A stretch of DNA of 64,000 nucleotides from positions 9,265,574-9,329,573 of the forward strand of contig OZ020267.1 in the NCBI GenBank assembly GCA_963971225.1. The letters are read 5' to 3'. Positions within the stretch are counted from its first letter, which is position 1. Each line of letters starts with the position of its first letter. The notes under the pieces are model-generated. The model saw only the letters and a program-made list of their open reading frames with translations, made no database searches and had not been told where the DNA came from. Positions 1 to 10,615 of the stretch are shown here, piece by piece. The translations under genes were made by a program, and so were the position numbers. The stretch comes from Melieria omissa (lineage: Eukaryota > Arthropoda > Insecta > Diptera > Ulidiidae).

Positions 1-62
1 TTCTGAAATAATAAAAGCATAAGCAAACCAATTTCCCATCAAGCACTCATTTGTTTACTCAC

Positions 63-1388
63 TTGTAGATCAATTGCTTGACGTGCCGAATCTTTGTGCA
101 GGCCAAAAAGTTGTCCGGATGCTGATTGTCAAACAGTACCAGGTACAGTGTGCGATGCGGAATCGAGAGATCTGACGGCAGCAATGCCAACTGCTCGTCT
201 CGGTATACTACAGGCTGTGGCGAACGCAAGGCATTCTTGGCCACCGGTATTCTACCCAAACGTGCATCCAGATCTCCAATGCCCTTCTCGGCGCCGGCAC
301 CGTGCGGATCGAAGACTAGTTGCAAGAAGTTACAGTTGTCCTCGGTGCGATGATGATCGTTCTTGAAAATGTCCGTTACGAAAATTTTCCAGCTATGCTT
401 CGTCATGGGTTTGGTGTGCTCTTCATTGGGCGGCAGTGCTTGTATGTGATACAGATCGGAATAAATGAGAGTATCGCCGCTGGCGCCGTCGGTAGGCGCC
501 AACCAGCGAAAATACACTGAACCGGCGATGGGAGTGTTGAATCGGGCCTCGGCCATGTGTTCCACCGACATTTGTATGGTGGTTATGGTGGCACAAATGC
601 GCGCATTCGAGTTAGACTCGGTGAGCACCAATGATTTTCCCCAAATGCCCAAGTCACCTAAAGTAAACCGTTTTACAATATATGAATATTGATCAATTTG
701 TGATATTTTTTAAGTTACATTGTTGGTATTTCATGTGTGACTGTTTTCAAAGTTTAGTTTTGAATCCCTAACCTTCTTACCTATCAACTTCATCTCCCTA
801 TACCAAGTTGACGTTTCATTGCCCGGCAGCACCAGGTAGTCCAAATCTTCATCAAAGCTCACCACTTGCGCACCCAACTTCTCCAAACTGCAACGATTGT
901 CCGGATCAATGTCCGTGTAGTCCACTGGAAACTTGTGCACTCCCCAACTCCAAACCTGGTCCGGATACTGCAACGTTGTTTCTAAATTGGCCTTAAGCTC
1001 CACCGTTGTGGCATTCGCTTGCCGGAAGGTGATTTCGCCGTGAAGACCGTGTTGCGAGAGATAAGCGATCAAGTGTTGTGCTGCGACTGTTTACGAATGG
1101 GGCACGAAAGCAAAAAAATCCACAAAAAGTGATTTACACAGAAGAATAAAGTGTGGTGAAAAATATGTAAAAAAAAAGGTTTTCAATCATTACGGAAGTT
1201 GGCACGTCTCTTCGACCGTACAGAGATCTTTGGGAAAGTTATGGCACTGCATAATCCTAAGCTCCCTCTGCATGCAGAGAGAGAAATTGCAAACATTTTC
1301 TTTGCATAATTAAGTACCCACCATTCTTCTGTGCTGCAATATAACCAACGATGACTAACCACAGCCGAAACTGTCTTTTTAGTTCCAT
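63..1388 (-). CDS. Secreted Cu/Zn-SOD-related protein, 5' part (gene continues left of the window)
   Basis: Three exons are visible: 1322-1388, 781-1086 and 63-657. The first two end in phase 1 and the third in phase 2; donors are gtgggt, gtaaga and gtgagt. The ATG at 1386-1388 starts a 22-codon exon (MELKRQFRLWLVIVGYIAAQ...) that reads as a signal peptide, so the product is probably secreted or luminal. Two SOD-fold-like units follow. Unit 1 has GEITFRQ, a WSWGVHKFP stretch where copper enzymes have HGFHIH, DPDNRC, and GIWGKSLVL before RICATI. Unit 2 has a HSWKIFVTDIF stretch, an FDP, GDLDARLGRIP, and LACTKI. The usual copper-binding histidines are not there, so SOD activity is unlikely. The family call rests on these pattern matches; it resembles Drosophila Rsod-type proteins, but I cannot prove orthology. 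The C-terminus lies beyond position 1. Confidence 0.7.
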
Positions 1389-2649
1389 TGTCTTTTGGGC
1401 GATGGCGTTTTTCTTAGATTCCGTAAACAGTTCAAGCGAAACGCGTAATGTTCAATGTTGCGAATATATACCAACTCAATGAAAATTAAATAGAAATATT
1501 TAAGTACACAATTTGCAAGTTTTACTTTCACATTTTGCTTCACGATCAAACGAATAAAGCTAACAACGACAAAGCGAATCACACAACTAAAAGCTGGTCT
1601 TATCCAACGTACCTGTTGAGGGTTTGCCAGCGTTGGCTTGTTGGCCAAGTCGAATGTTGGCTTAAAAGAGAACTCGCTAACGTGGTGAGCTGGCCAAATA
1701 GCAACGGAATGGTGGATAAATCTTTGCACATTTTTTGTTTTGGTCAAAGAAGCAAGTAGAAACTGGTTGTGCGTATCAGCTGTTGAGCATGCGCAGGCCA
1801 CTACTAAACACTAAATACCGCTCTCCAGCTTTCTCTCTCCTAACTGTTTATTGTCTTAAGCCGGCATGATAAACAAATAAGCTCAGAGAACAGCTCATAG
1901 AAAGAGCTCATGTGCGAACTTGGGCCTAATGTAAGTTTGAGTAGTGTTAAGGTTTTACACTCAATTTACAGTGAAGGATATTGTGGGCTGTCTTTGGACT
2001 CTTGGATAATAGATGAGGCGTTTCATAAGCACAGCCAGGATTTTACTTAACTGAACTGTGAAGTTCGAGATTCCGATTACAAATATACATTTTAACTTAT
2101 GGACACTTGAATCTGTTCAGTTGCATCTTTTTGTTGTTATTAAGCTGGTGGGGAATGAAAGGGAACAACTACGTTGGTTTGCTTCAGCAGATCTCCGGAC
2201 AGGGAATGGTTTTTAGTCGGTATGGAGTCCACTAAGCTGATAGGCACAGGTTTACTAATTTCCATGAAGATCGAGAGAGACTACTGGTGGGCGTTACTTA
2301 CAAATACATATGTATACATCATATCGGATGTAGTCTCTGTGTTTTTCAAGGACTTCAGGCCACTTTGACTTTGAAGAACGGAAAGTAATAGAGAGAGAGG
2401 ACCATGAATCGCCAGATACATTCTTGTGCATCTGTGCGGTTGTCGCTCGAACCAGATGTAGTTTTTATGCTTAGAAGCATTCGTCTACTCAGCATCTACG
2501 CGGAGTTTTTCTAAATTCGGGTGGAGTTACAAAATAATTGAAATGGACTTCGAATGAAGTGCAATTGACTTGATAAAGTGTCTCATTGCTGCGTTTAGTC
2601 GAAAGTTCAAACAAAAAATAAAAGTAGCAAAGTAATAACCAGTAAAAAT
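1389..2649. other. Non-coding spacer upstream of the SOD-like gene
   Basis: This holds the 5' flank of the SOD-like gene and the unresolved left flank of a mariner remnant. I see no coding exon, RNA gene or clear repeat. Open frames here lack codon structure and splice partners. Confidence 0.5.
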
Positions 2650-3675
2650 ATACAAAAAACCGGTTGAATTAACGGTTGAATTATCTCAAGAACAGTGCTT
2701 CAATCGCCTTCATTCGGCATTTGGTGATGAAGCACCAACCCTCAAGACAATTTATAACTGGTTTAACGAATTCAAGCGTGCTCGCCGTTTGCTCCAGGAC
2801 AAATTTCGTGAAGGTCGTCCAAAATCGGTCATTGTGCCAGAAACCATCGATGCTGTGCGTGAAGTGATAATGAAAGATCGTCATGTGACATACCGTGACG
2901 TAGAGGCATTCTTGGGCATTAGTTCCACGGCCATGCATTCGATATTGCATGAACATTTAGCTGTCAGAAAGATTTGTTCTCGTGGGATCCCGCATAATTA
3001 GGCAATCGCTCAAAAAAAGGCTCGTGTCGATTGATGCAAATAAATGATGGAAAAATTCGATCGCGGTACGTCGAAAGATGTTTATAAGATCATGACAGGT
3101 GATGAATCATGGATTTATGCGTATGAGCCCGAAACAAAACAGCAATCGACCGTGTGGGTAATCCCAGACGAGCCAAATCCAATAAAAGTTGTTCGGGCAC
3201 GCAGCACATCGAAGAAAATGGTCGCCTGTTTCTTCGGCAAAACTGGTCATGTGGCTACTGTGCCATTAGAGCAACGTAGAACGGTCAATTCTGAGTGGTA
3301 CACAACAATTTGTTTGACAGAAGTGTTCAATGAAATACGGAAAAACAACAGCCGACGCCGAATCATTCTTCACCAGGTCAATGCGCGCTCTCACACAACG
3401 GCTCAAACAATCGCCTATTTGATCGACCAAATCATCATTTAATGGGTCAACCGCTATACAACCACCTGACCTGACACTCAATGACTTCTTTTTATTTCCG
3501 CACGTAAAAAAAAATTACGTGGTTAACGATTTTCATTGCCAAAAGATGCTGCTGAAGCATTCAAAAACCATGTTTTGCAGGTGTCTCAATCGAAGTGGAA
3601 AAAGTGCTTCGACAATTGGTTTGTGTGCATTCAAAAGTGTATAAATCTTCTAGGAGAATACTTTGAAAAGCAATA
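2650..3675 (+). mobile_element. Decayed mariner transposon (D,D34D transposase pseudogene)
   Basis: Pieces of a mariner-family transposase run in order across the interval in shifting frames. They are a helix-turn-helix part (FGDEAP...IYNWFNEF), EGRPKSV and DRHVTYRDVEAFLGIS, then TGDESWIYAYEPETK (first catalytic Asp), STSKKMVACFFGKTGHVATV, and HQVNARSHT where the second catalytic Asp should be but is Val. A frameshifted block follows with PDL..NDFFLFP (third Asp region), then the C-terminus ending LGEYFEKQ at the TAA 3673-3675. Stops and frameshifts near 3000-3040 and 3440-3480 show the copy is dead. I could not place terminal inverted repeats, so the ends given are those of the coding remnant. 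Confidence 0.88.
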
Positions 3676-5270
3676 AAACCATTTTTGATGTTAACAAAAT
3701 GCATTTTCATCGTTTCTGAACAAATATAAAAGGCAACCCTCATACTTACTTATATTTCTGCCTTCTGTTCCATTTGATCTCTTGATGGAATAAAGCGCTG
3801 GAAAACATGTTTCAATTACATTTAAAACTGTGAATCTTTTAGATTTCCAATTATGAAATTGTATTGTGTTCTTTGTGTCCCTGTAAGATTGGAGTAACCT
3901 CAATTCTGTAAAAGATTTTTTTTCGAAAACATGAAAATATAACGCTACAACGATCTCTTACTCAGTATGAAACCATAGCGAAACATTTCGAAAGCAACAT
4001 TGTCTCAACCGAATCAAGAGCCTCTTAGAGAATTCCATTCGTGAATTTGTAACTCAAAAATGAAACATGACACAGCAGAGAACTTAGAAGTAATATGTCC
4101 GGCTATTAACTTTGTATGGGCCTCAAAAGTTGGAAAGAGAAAGATCCAATATTATCCAATACTTGATTTTAGTATTTTTAACCATTTTGAACACTAAAAC
4201 TGGTTTGTCCTTCTCTTTGCTGTTGTCGTACCGATTTGGGTGTAGAGTTCTGAACTAGCAGAGTTTATCAAACCATCATGTTTTAAGTGGGTTTCACATA
4301 CATAATTGAATATTATACGAGATAGCTTTGTTAAAAAATTGGTTCGTCAGACTAATACTGCTTCCTTCATTTTAGTAGTTTACGAAATTCCCAGCACTTA
4401 GGACACTTTTATAGGTTACTTGTGTTTGTGCAACTGATTCCCGCCTACTTTATGCAGCTAAATGAGCAAATTTCCATATTTACAAAATTGTGTAATTAAA
4501 TTTCAGACCCCATTAAAATCACTTTCAAAAAAATTATAAAAAAACTGTGATGTGAACTGTTAAGCTCCTAATAATTTGCAAAGCCCGAGTCAAGTCAAAT
4601 CAGTGATATAAATAAAATGGTAATTTTGTAGTTAAATCTGAGAGATCTTTCAAACGACTTTCTATCGAGTTATATGAGTTTTAAAGGTCACCGCCTTATA
4701 TTAATAAATGCGTTTAGTTCAAAACAACCAACGCACTCTGACTCAAAACAAAAATTAACTAAACAAGAGTAAAAAATTCTGTATAACATATGAGATGAAC
4801 AGATGAGAGGTGTCAATGTGTGCGTGTGTGTAGTCAGTAAATTAATTTTGTTGTAGCAATTTTAAAGGAACACATTTTCGCAACGCATGAAATGTTAAAT
4901 GAAACAAACGCCATTTGTTTTTTTTGTTTTTCTATTCTACGGACGACTTTTTTTTTATTGAATTTTTTTTTTTTGCTGTTAAACATCAATAAAGTCATCT
5001 TGGTAAAATATGTTTTGTTATTTGCTTCAGATCTTTGTTTTTGTTGTTGTTTTTAGTCCTATTTTGATGTTTCGTTTTTTTTTCGTTTTCTGCAATATTT
5101 TGATGTACATGTATGTACTAAAGGTAGATAATGTATGTACTTTTGAATAACATTTTTCGCACATTCAGTTTTTTTAAAAGTTAACAAGTAAACTTTTGTG
5201 GTAAAAAGTTTGTTCGAAAAGCACATTCATAACACGGCATTGTTGTTATGCGATCCTAAACTATATTTAC

Positions 5271-5350
5271 AAGGTTCTTAATCTTCAAGGTTCTTAATAT
5301 TTTCAAGGTTCTTATTATTTTCAAGGTTCTTATCATTTTCAAGGTTCTTA
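5271..5350 (+). repeat. Five-copy tandem repeat, about 18-bp unit
   Basis: The core AAGGTTCTTA occurs at 5271, 5287, 5305, 5323 and 5341, spaced 16, 18, 18 and 18 bp. The linkers have the form (a/t)ntttc. This is a small minisatellite. Confidence 0.9.
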
Positions 5351-5518
5351 TTTTGTTTATATATGTTGTTCGTTGTCTATAAATACGTAATTGTGTGTTC
5401 CATTAAAAATAAATTTATTAGTAGGTGACTTCTATGATGCTGCTACAAAAAACTCTTCTCTTCGCTAGTCAAATTGAAGAGTCGAAAGTAGTCGTCTCTC
5501 TTAGCTTAGGCACTCGGT

Positions 5519-5561
5519 GCTTAAGTACTGCAGCGTTGATGAAGTGCTTGAGTACTTAAGC
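5519..5561. other. Perfect 11-bp stem-loop
   Basis: GCTTAAGTACT at 5519-5529 is perfectly complementary to AGTACTTAAGC at 5551-5561, with a 21-nt loop between. No miRNA that I know matches it. Confidence 0.6.
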
Positions 5562-6134
5562 GGCCATTTCTGTTGAGTTAGTGCAGTGTGTCCTTGATTA
5601 CCGTCCGGTATTTCAAGTACACTGCTTGTGTGTTAGTGGTTCCATAGCATCGTTCGGTTTTGCCGCTCTTTCAAATGGTATTCTACATATGGTAGCTATG
5701 TAATCGCATATGTAGTTAAAAGTTAAATACTTTTTAAGAAATCTATCCAACAAACAAAAAAAAAAAAAAATATGTTTTTGTAATAATCTCCGAGTAATTG
5801 CTTGAACTTGTGTGTTCTTAAATGAATTGTGAGTATGTTTGTAAGTTTCTCTTTTCCATACACACATCAAGTCGATTACGATATGTAAGTTGTGGGTGGG
5901 TTAGTAAGAACTCATAGAACATGTGCACAGCGCACGCGCATATGGTTAGCACTTTCATATATATATATATAGTATATGCGTGTGCGTGTGTGTGTGTGCG
6001 TCTGTAGCGCGCGCACACGCCATGTCGATATGAAGGTTAGTAGTTCATTTTGTTCACTGTTTCAATTCTCCAAAGGAAGGTTAGTTCAAAATTTCAACGT
6101 GTGTAACGATAAAACGTTGAACGATAAAATGTGG

Positions 6135-6186
6135 CCGGAAGTGCCGAACGCACCTGCAGGCACTTCCGGAAAGTCTCGGTCGAGAC
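6135..6186. other. Double stem-loop
   Basis: CCGGAAGTGCC (6135-6145) pairs perfectly with GGCACTTCCGG (6159-6169) around a 13-nt loop. Three bases later GTCTCG (6173-6178) pairs with CGAGAC (6181-6186). Both stems are GC-rich against an AT-rich background. The role is unknown. Confidence 0.6.
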
Positions 6187-6996
6187 GCGGTTATGTAATT
6201 GTGATATATGTGTTGTATTCTTTTTGTTGTTTAAATAAATATAATCATGAATGTAACTCGCAACGTTATTGGTTATTGGCTAAAAATATTAAAAACGCTA
6301 TTTGAAAACGTACTTTGAAGTTGAATATTGAACGTGGTTATATACGATATATATGCATGAAACTCTTTCTCTAAACTCGACTGTTCTGTTCGTGAGTGTC
6401 GTCATCTGTCTCTCTGCAAAATTGCTCTGTATTCACTATTCACTATTGTATTGTACACGTTTGTATGTGTGAATTCGTGCACTGGCTCTCTGTGTGCGGC
6501 CGATTGGTCGCCGCCTGGGTACCCTACACCGATTCTATGCGTTTTCGGGTTCTTGCTGTCAAGTGTGGGCTGTGTCAGCGTGTTGCTGAAAAGAATTCTT
6601 CAACAAATAAAAATCTTCTCGGGTTAAGTTTTTAAAGTTTTTTTGTTGATTTTCATTTTTTAAATAAAATAGATTGTAGTTTGATTGTTTCTTTTTTATA
6701 AATTTTAAGTGTAAAATTTAATATATCAACTAGAAAAAAAACTAGCTGTCATGATGTTGTTTGACACATTGTTACGTACATATGTATGTAGTAGGTAGGT
6801 AGCTCAAGAATCATACAATGAGTTACTAAATTTCACTGTCGGTGGGCGTGGTGTTGTGCCCACCGGTCTAAGGATCAAATTTGTAGTTTGTTGAAGAAGA
6901 AAAGATGTTGCTCTTTAAAATGAATACGTTAAGATAACGAAAAAAAAAGGTTGGTTGTTGTTTTTCAAGTTACGATTTACATTATGAAAACGTTCT

Positions 6997-7002
6997 TTTA
7001 TT
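6997..7002 (-). terminator. Candidate poly(A) signal of Mlc2
   Basis: AATAAA on the minus strand, about 60 bases after the Mlc2 stop codon. It is the nearest canonical hexamer, so a likely 3' end signal. Confidence 0.55.
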
Positions 7003-7063
7003 ACTTTTCTCTTTAAGTTCACTCAGAGTGCTTTGGCTGGGTGTGTTCTTGCCGTTCGGGTCC

Positions 7064-8722
7064 TTATGCTGCTGCCTCTTCCTCCTCGTCGTCACCCTTG
7101 CCCGTGAGCATTTCAATGAGGGCGGCGGTGTCGATTTGGTTCTTGTCGTCGATCATCATCTGATCGTAGGCGTCATCCACTTCCTTCATGGTGAACTTGT
7201 CACCGAAGTTCATGAGCATTTCACGGAATTTATCACCATCGATGAGACCATCATTATCGAATGTTTTGAAGGCAGCAACGACAACTTCGTCTTCATCATT
7301 GGCACCCGATGTGGCCATGCGGTTGGCAAACAAGGTCAACAATTGGGTGAAGTTAATTGGGCCGGAGGCTTCGCCCAACATTTGGTCCAATTCCTTGTCG
7401 TTGGCGATCTTACCAACGGAATCAAAGGCGGAGCGCAAATCGTTCTTGCCAATGATGCCATCCTTGTCGGCATCCATCAGTTGGAAAGCCTACCGAGAGA
7501 TAAACACAAATTGCAGGACATGAGCAAACAGGAAATCTTAGGCATTAGCGATCAACAACGAACATGCGTGATCACTGATCAGTTAAACAGACTACTTAAA
7601 TATTAATGGTTGATACTCACTTCCTTGAACTCAGCAATTTGTTTTTGCGAGAAAACGGAGAACACGCTGGAACCAGCGCGCTTCGATTTCTTTGAGCCAC
7701 GTGAGCCACCTGACGCTCTCTTCGATCCAGAGGTTGAGGCTGGAGCTGGAGTGGCAGCTGGTGCAGGGGTTGCCGCCTCAGATGCGGCTTCAGAAGCGGT
7801 TTCAGAAGCACCTCCCTCTTCCTTGGTCTTCTTCTTCTTAACCTTCTTCTTCTCATCAGCCTACAAATTCGAAATTGAGAATTGGAAGGAAGAGATGTAT
7901 TAGCAAATTTGCTTCAGATGGTTAACGCGTTTGTGCGGCTCATTGCATTGATGGCAGAAAAAAATTCATAAAAAGTGAACGGTACCGGAACAGTGTTTCA
8001 TATTGTGAAAGAAGTGCATGGGTATCCAAAATATTTCTAAATCACAAAAGCATTTCGTATGTTTTCTATTCCGAATGAGTAGAATAAACGGCCACTGCTC
8101 AATGATTCCATATCCTTTGCGTTGCGCTTACGTAAGTTCGAAACTACTCTCACGTCATCGTCGCGCCATCTCCTTCGCACACAATGCAGATCGAGTTACC
8201 AGCGATCCATTTTTAGTAATGACAAAAGCCGAGCGAACGCATCGAACAACAAAGACTTGCGTCTAAAAATAGCTACTCTACATATTTTTTATGGTACAGC
8301 ATTGGATTTTTCCAAAAGATACACACAGAAAGTTGAATTTTCAATCAGACAAAAACAAAACAAATTTACGGTCAATCATTTCGATTCGCTTTCAAACGAT
8401 CATAAATCCTTGGAGCTACCTTGTCCATATATTTATTTTCCGATCGAGTCGAAGTGGACTTGGAAATTACATCTTTTATGTTCTTTTTGAATCATTAATT
8501 TATAGTTATGTTCAATTTTCATTCATGTAAGTTGTATGCACAGTTGTAAGTTATTAAGTTTTGATTGATTTTGTTTTTGTTTCTTTATCACTCCACCACA
8601 AAGCACAAATTGTTTTCACACTTGTTCATTGAAGGTTCACTTTTCGTTCGCTTGTTCGAGTAATCCTTTCTGCCTTCTATATGCAAAAACTACTAAGTAT
8701 CCACTTGAGGCTTCCTTACCAT
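7064..8722 (-). CDS. Mlc2: Myosin regulatory light chain 2, muscle
   Basis: Complete 222-aa protein from exons 8720-8722, 7621-7860 and 7064-7489. The first coding exon holds only ATG, followed directly by gtaagg; intron 2 is 131 bp (donor gtgagt, acceptor cggtag). All junctions are phase 0. The product is the regulatory light chain that binds the neck of muscle myosin II and tunes flight-muscle contraction. Residues 2-62 form the fly-specific N-terminal extension: a Lys-rich start, an Ala/Pro/Ser/Glu-rich part and a Lys/Arg/Ser-rich part. KRAGSSVFS follows, with Ser65-Ser66 at the myosin light chain kinase site. EF-hand 1 has the calcium loop D87-D98 (DADKDGIIGKND); the later EF-hands are degenerate. 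The protein is almost identical to Drosophila Mlc2 as I recall it, and I see no damage. Confidence 0.97.
8263..8272. promoter_or_regulatory. Consensus MEF2 site in Mlc2 intron 1
   Basis: CTAAAAATAG is an exact match to the MEF2 consensus YTA(A/T)4TAR. It lies about 450 bp downstream of the Mlc2 start codon, inside intron 1. MEF2 is the main muscle activator in flies, so a muscle enhancer role is a reasonable inference. Confidence 0.7.
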
Positions 8723-8769
8723 GATGCAAAACTTTAGTTGTGGTCTAAACGGATCGAGCGGTCAGAGCA

Positions 8770-8775
8770 CACTGA
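8770..8775 (-). promoter_or_regulatory. Possible initiator element of Mlc2
   Basis: TCAGTG on the minus strand, close to the fly initiator TCAKTY, sits about 50 bases before the Mlc2 ATG. There is no TATA box at the ideal distance; an ATAAAA lies only about 20 bases upstream. This is a weak call based on position. Confidence 0.3.
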
Positions 8776-9405
8776 GTGTTCTGGCTGATTTTATCGTCAA
8801 GACAATGATGTTTTAAGTAAATTTTTGCGCCTCGAACTTTTCCAATTGGTGCACACATACACACAACTGCGCACTCATACACGCTCAGGCGCCGGCACAG
8901 AGTCGCCGCTTGGCGCCTCATATGTGCGAGCTGTGGGCCACTTGTGCGCCCCCTACGACTCGTCGTCATCGTCCGCCCATGGCTCATCGTCCGCCCATAG
9001 TCCGTGTTCGTCGTGATGCCTTTTTTAGTATCCATGGCGTGGTACATGCCACCGTTTGGCGGGGTGAACTGTTCGCCAGCGCGCCTGTATGGGTGCCTGC
9101 GCCGCTTCGCCCCACACCGTATCGGCTCGGCTCGGCTCCCCCAGACAATTCGCTTTAGGCAAATCTAATTTTAAAAAATCTGCCGTCCGTCTCGCTATGT
9201 GTGTGTGCAGGCTGAACAGTTTCACTTGATCGCCGCAAAAATTTCACTGTGCGGGTCGAGCTGTTCGTTGTTGTTGTGCACAGCTCTCTTCTGCACAGTC
9301 CACTCGAAGTTTCAGTATCTGCAAAATAAAATTTCGTAATTCAGATTTTTTTTAAATTTCATTCTATTGTGGATTTGTAGTTTTTCTTTCAATAAACACA
9401 AACTT

Positions 9406-9444
9406 GCATACATACATACCGGGGCTGCATGTATGTATGTATGC
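9406..9444. repeat. 14-bp inverted repeat of GTAT units
   Basis: GCATACATACATAC (9406-9419) and GTATGTATGTATGC (9431-9444) are perfect complements around an 11-base loop. Both arms are TACA/TGTA microsatellite, which probably made the hairpin. Confidence 0.75.
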
Positions 9445-9559
9445 ATGTATGTAGCGAGCTGTAGGTGTGCGACGCACGCATTCTACTTTCCGGCGTTCGG
9501 CGCTCACCTACATCCGACAGCAGTCCGAAAATACAACTCGGTCTCCGCCTTCGAGCAGA

Positions 9560-9564
9560 TGTGT

Positions 9565-9595
<31 letters not shown>

Positions 9596-9596
9596 G
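9560..9596 (+). repeat. (GT)n run joined to an 18-base G run
   Basis: About nine GT dinucleotides lead straight into 18 consecutive G residues. Homopolymers of this length are often mis-sequenced, so the exact count is uncertain. Confidence 0.9.
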
Positions 9597-10020
9597 CGAG
9601 GGGTATGCGTGCGTGGCCTGGTCATTTTTGTGCGGCTATATGCTATTATAAAAGTATCGTATTGTGCAACTCGGATAATCATTCGCACTGCGATTTTTGC
9701 TCGACGTGAAACCGAATATTATTTTCAGTAATGACAGCAAGCATCCAAACTATTCTATGAAATTATATAAGGACTTATGAGAAATCAAAATTGCGTAAGG
9801 ATGTCAACCAGTTTTCTCTGAAGTAAAGTTGAATTTAACAAATTAAAGTAAACCATAATTTCCTACTCAGCCCTTGACCCATTTATGTGAGATTTTCACT
9901 GACATTGAAACATATTTAGTAACATTTCATTACGTAAGCCATGAAGAAGCCGTCTCTGGTGCCAATGACCTAAAGTTTATAAACGGATCTGAGCATTGAA
10001 AATAAGTTCAAAAAAAATTT

Positions 10021-10193
10021 TAGAACTAATAACAAATTAACCAAGTTATACATATTTTTGTAGATTTAAAAAAGAAATTGTTGGTCAAATTATGATATAA
10101 CGACACATTTTTTGAAAGGTACTGTAGAACTAATAACAAATTAACCAAGTTATACATATTTTCGTAGATTTTAACAAGAAAATTTTGGTCAAA
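10021..10193 (+). repeat. Direct repeat of about 70 bp, 104 bp apart
   Basis: The segment starting tagaactaataacaaatta at 10021 recurs at 10125 with few changes and runs to the shared tail ttggtcaaa. It is a local duplication in non-coding DNA. Confidence 0.8.
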
Positions 10194-10454
10194 ATTTAAT
10201 TAATATAATTATATTAAAGTTGCTCTTACACAAATTTTTCATGCCCCTTTTGTTTCGCAAAAATTTGTTTGAAACTAAAAAAAATGCTTTTATGCTTTTA
10301 TATAAGAAGTTAAAATATGAATTTAAAATATGTGCCTACATTTGAATTAAAATATCCTAGTTTTAGTTTTTAAACTATCTTTGAAAACCTTGTTGTTCCT
10401 TTTATTTCCTTTCCGTTTTCCTTTTGTTTTTTTTAATTTTCTAGTATTTTTGTT

Positions 10455-10615
10455 TTAAATGCTCTTTTTTACCTTTTTAACAGTTTTTAGTGCTCTATTT
10501 TGCCTTTTTAGGCAGTTTTTAGTGCCTTTTTCTGCTTTTTTTGGTAGTTTTTAGTGCCTTTCCGTGACTTTTTTGGTATTATATTTTGCCTTTTTTATAG
10601 GTTTTTAGGTCCTCA
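10455..10615 (+). repeat. Degenerate tandem T-rich repeat
   Basis: Four or more imperfect units of roughly 40-45 bp contain gtttttagtgc(t/c)ctttttt-type cores. It looks like an old minisatellite; unit limits are fuzzy. Confidence 0.6.

Larger units (their letters stand above)
3676..6996. other. AT-rich spacer downstream of Mlc2
   Basis: No coding exon found. The stretch holds T-rich tracts (4915-5100), a short tandem repeat, two hairpin-forming sequences listed separately, and an (AT)n/(GT)n run around 5956-6000 followed by a gcgcgcgcac stretch. Part could be untranslated sequence or a non-coding RNA, but nothing in the sequence proves it. Confidence 0.4.

Noticed and set aside
1379..1801. 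140-codon minus-strand frame upstream of the SOD-like gene
   Set aside because: It is in a different frame from the signal-peptide exon at 1322-1388, has no domain and does not splice sensibly to the SOD-like exons.
7028..7606. 192-codon plus-strand frame
   Set aside because: Antisense shadow of Mlc2 exons.
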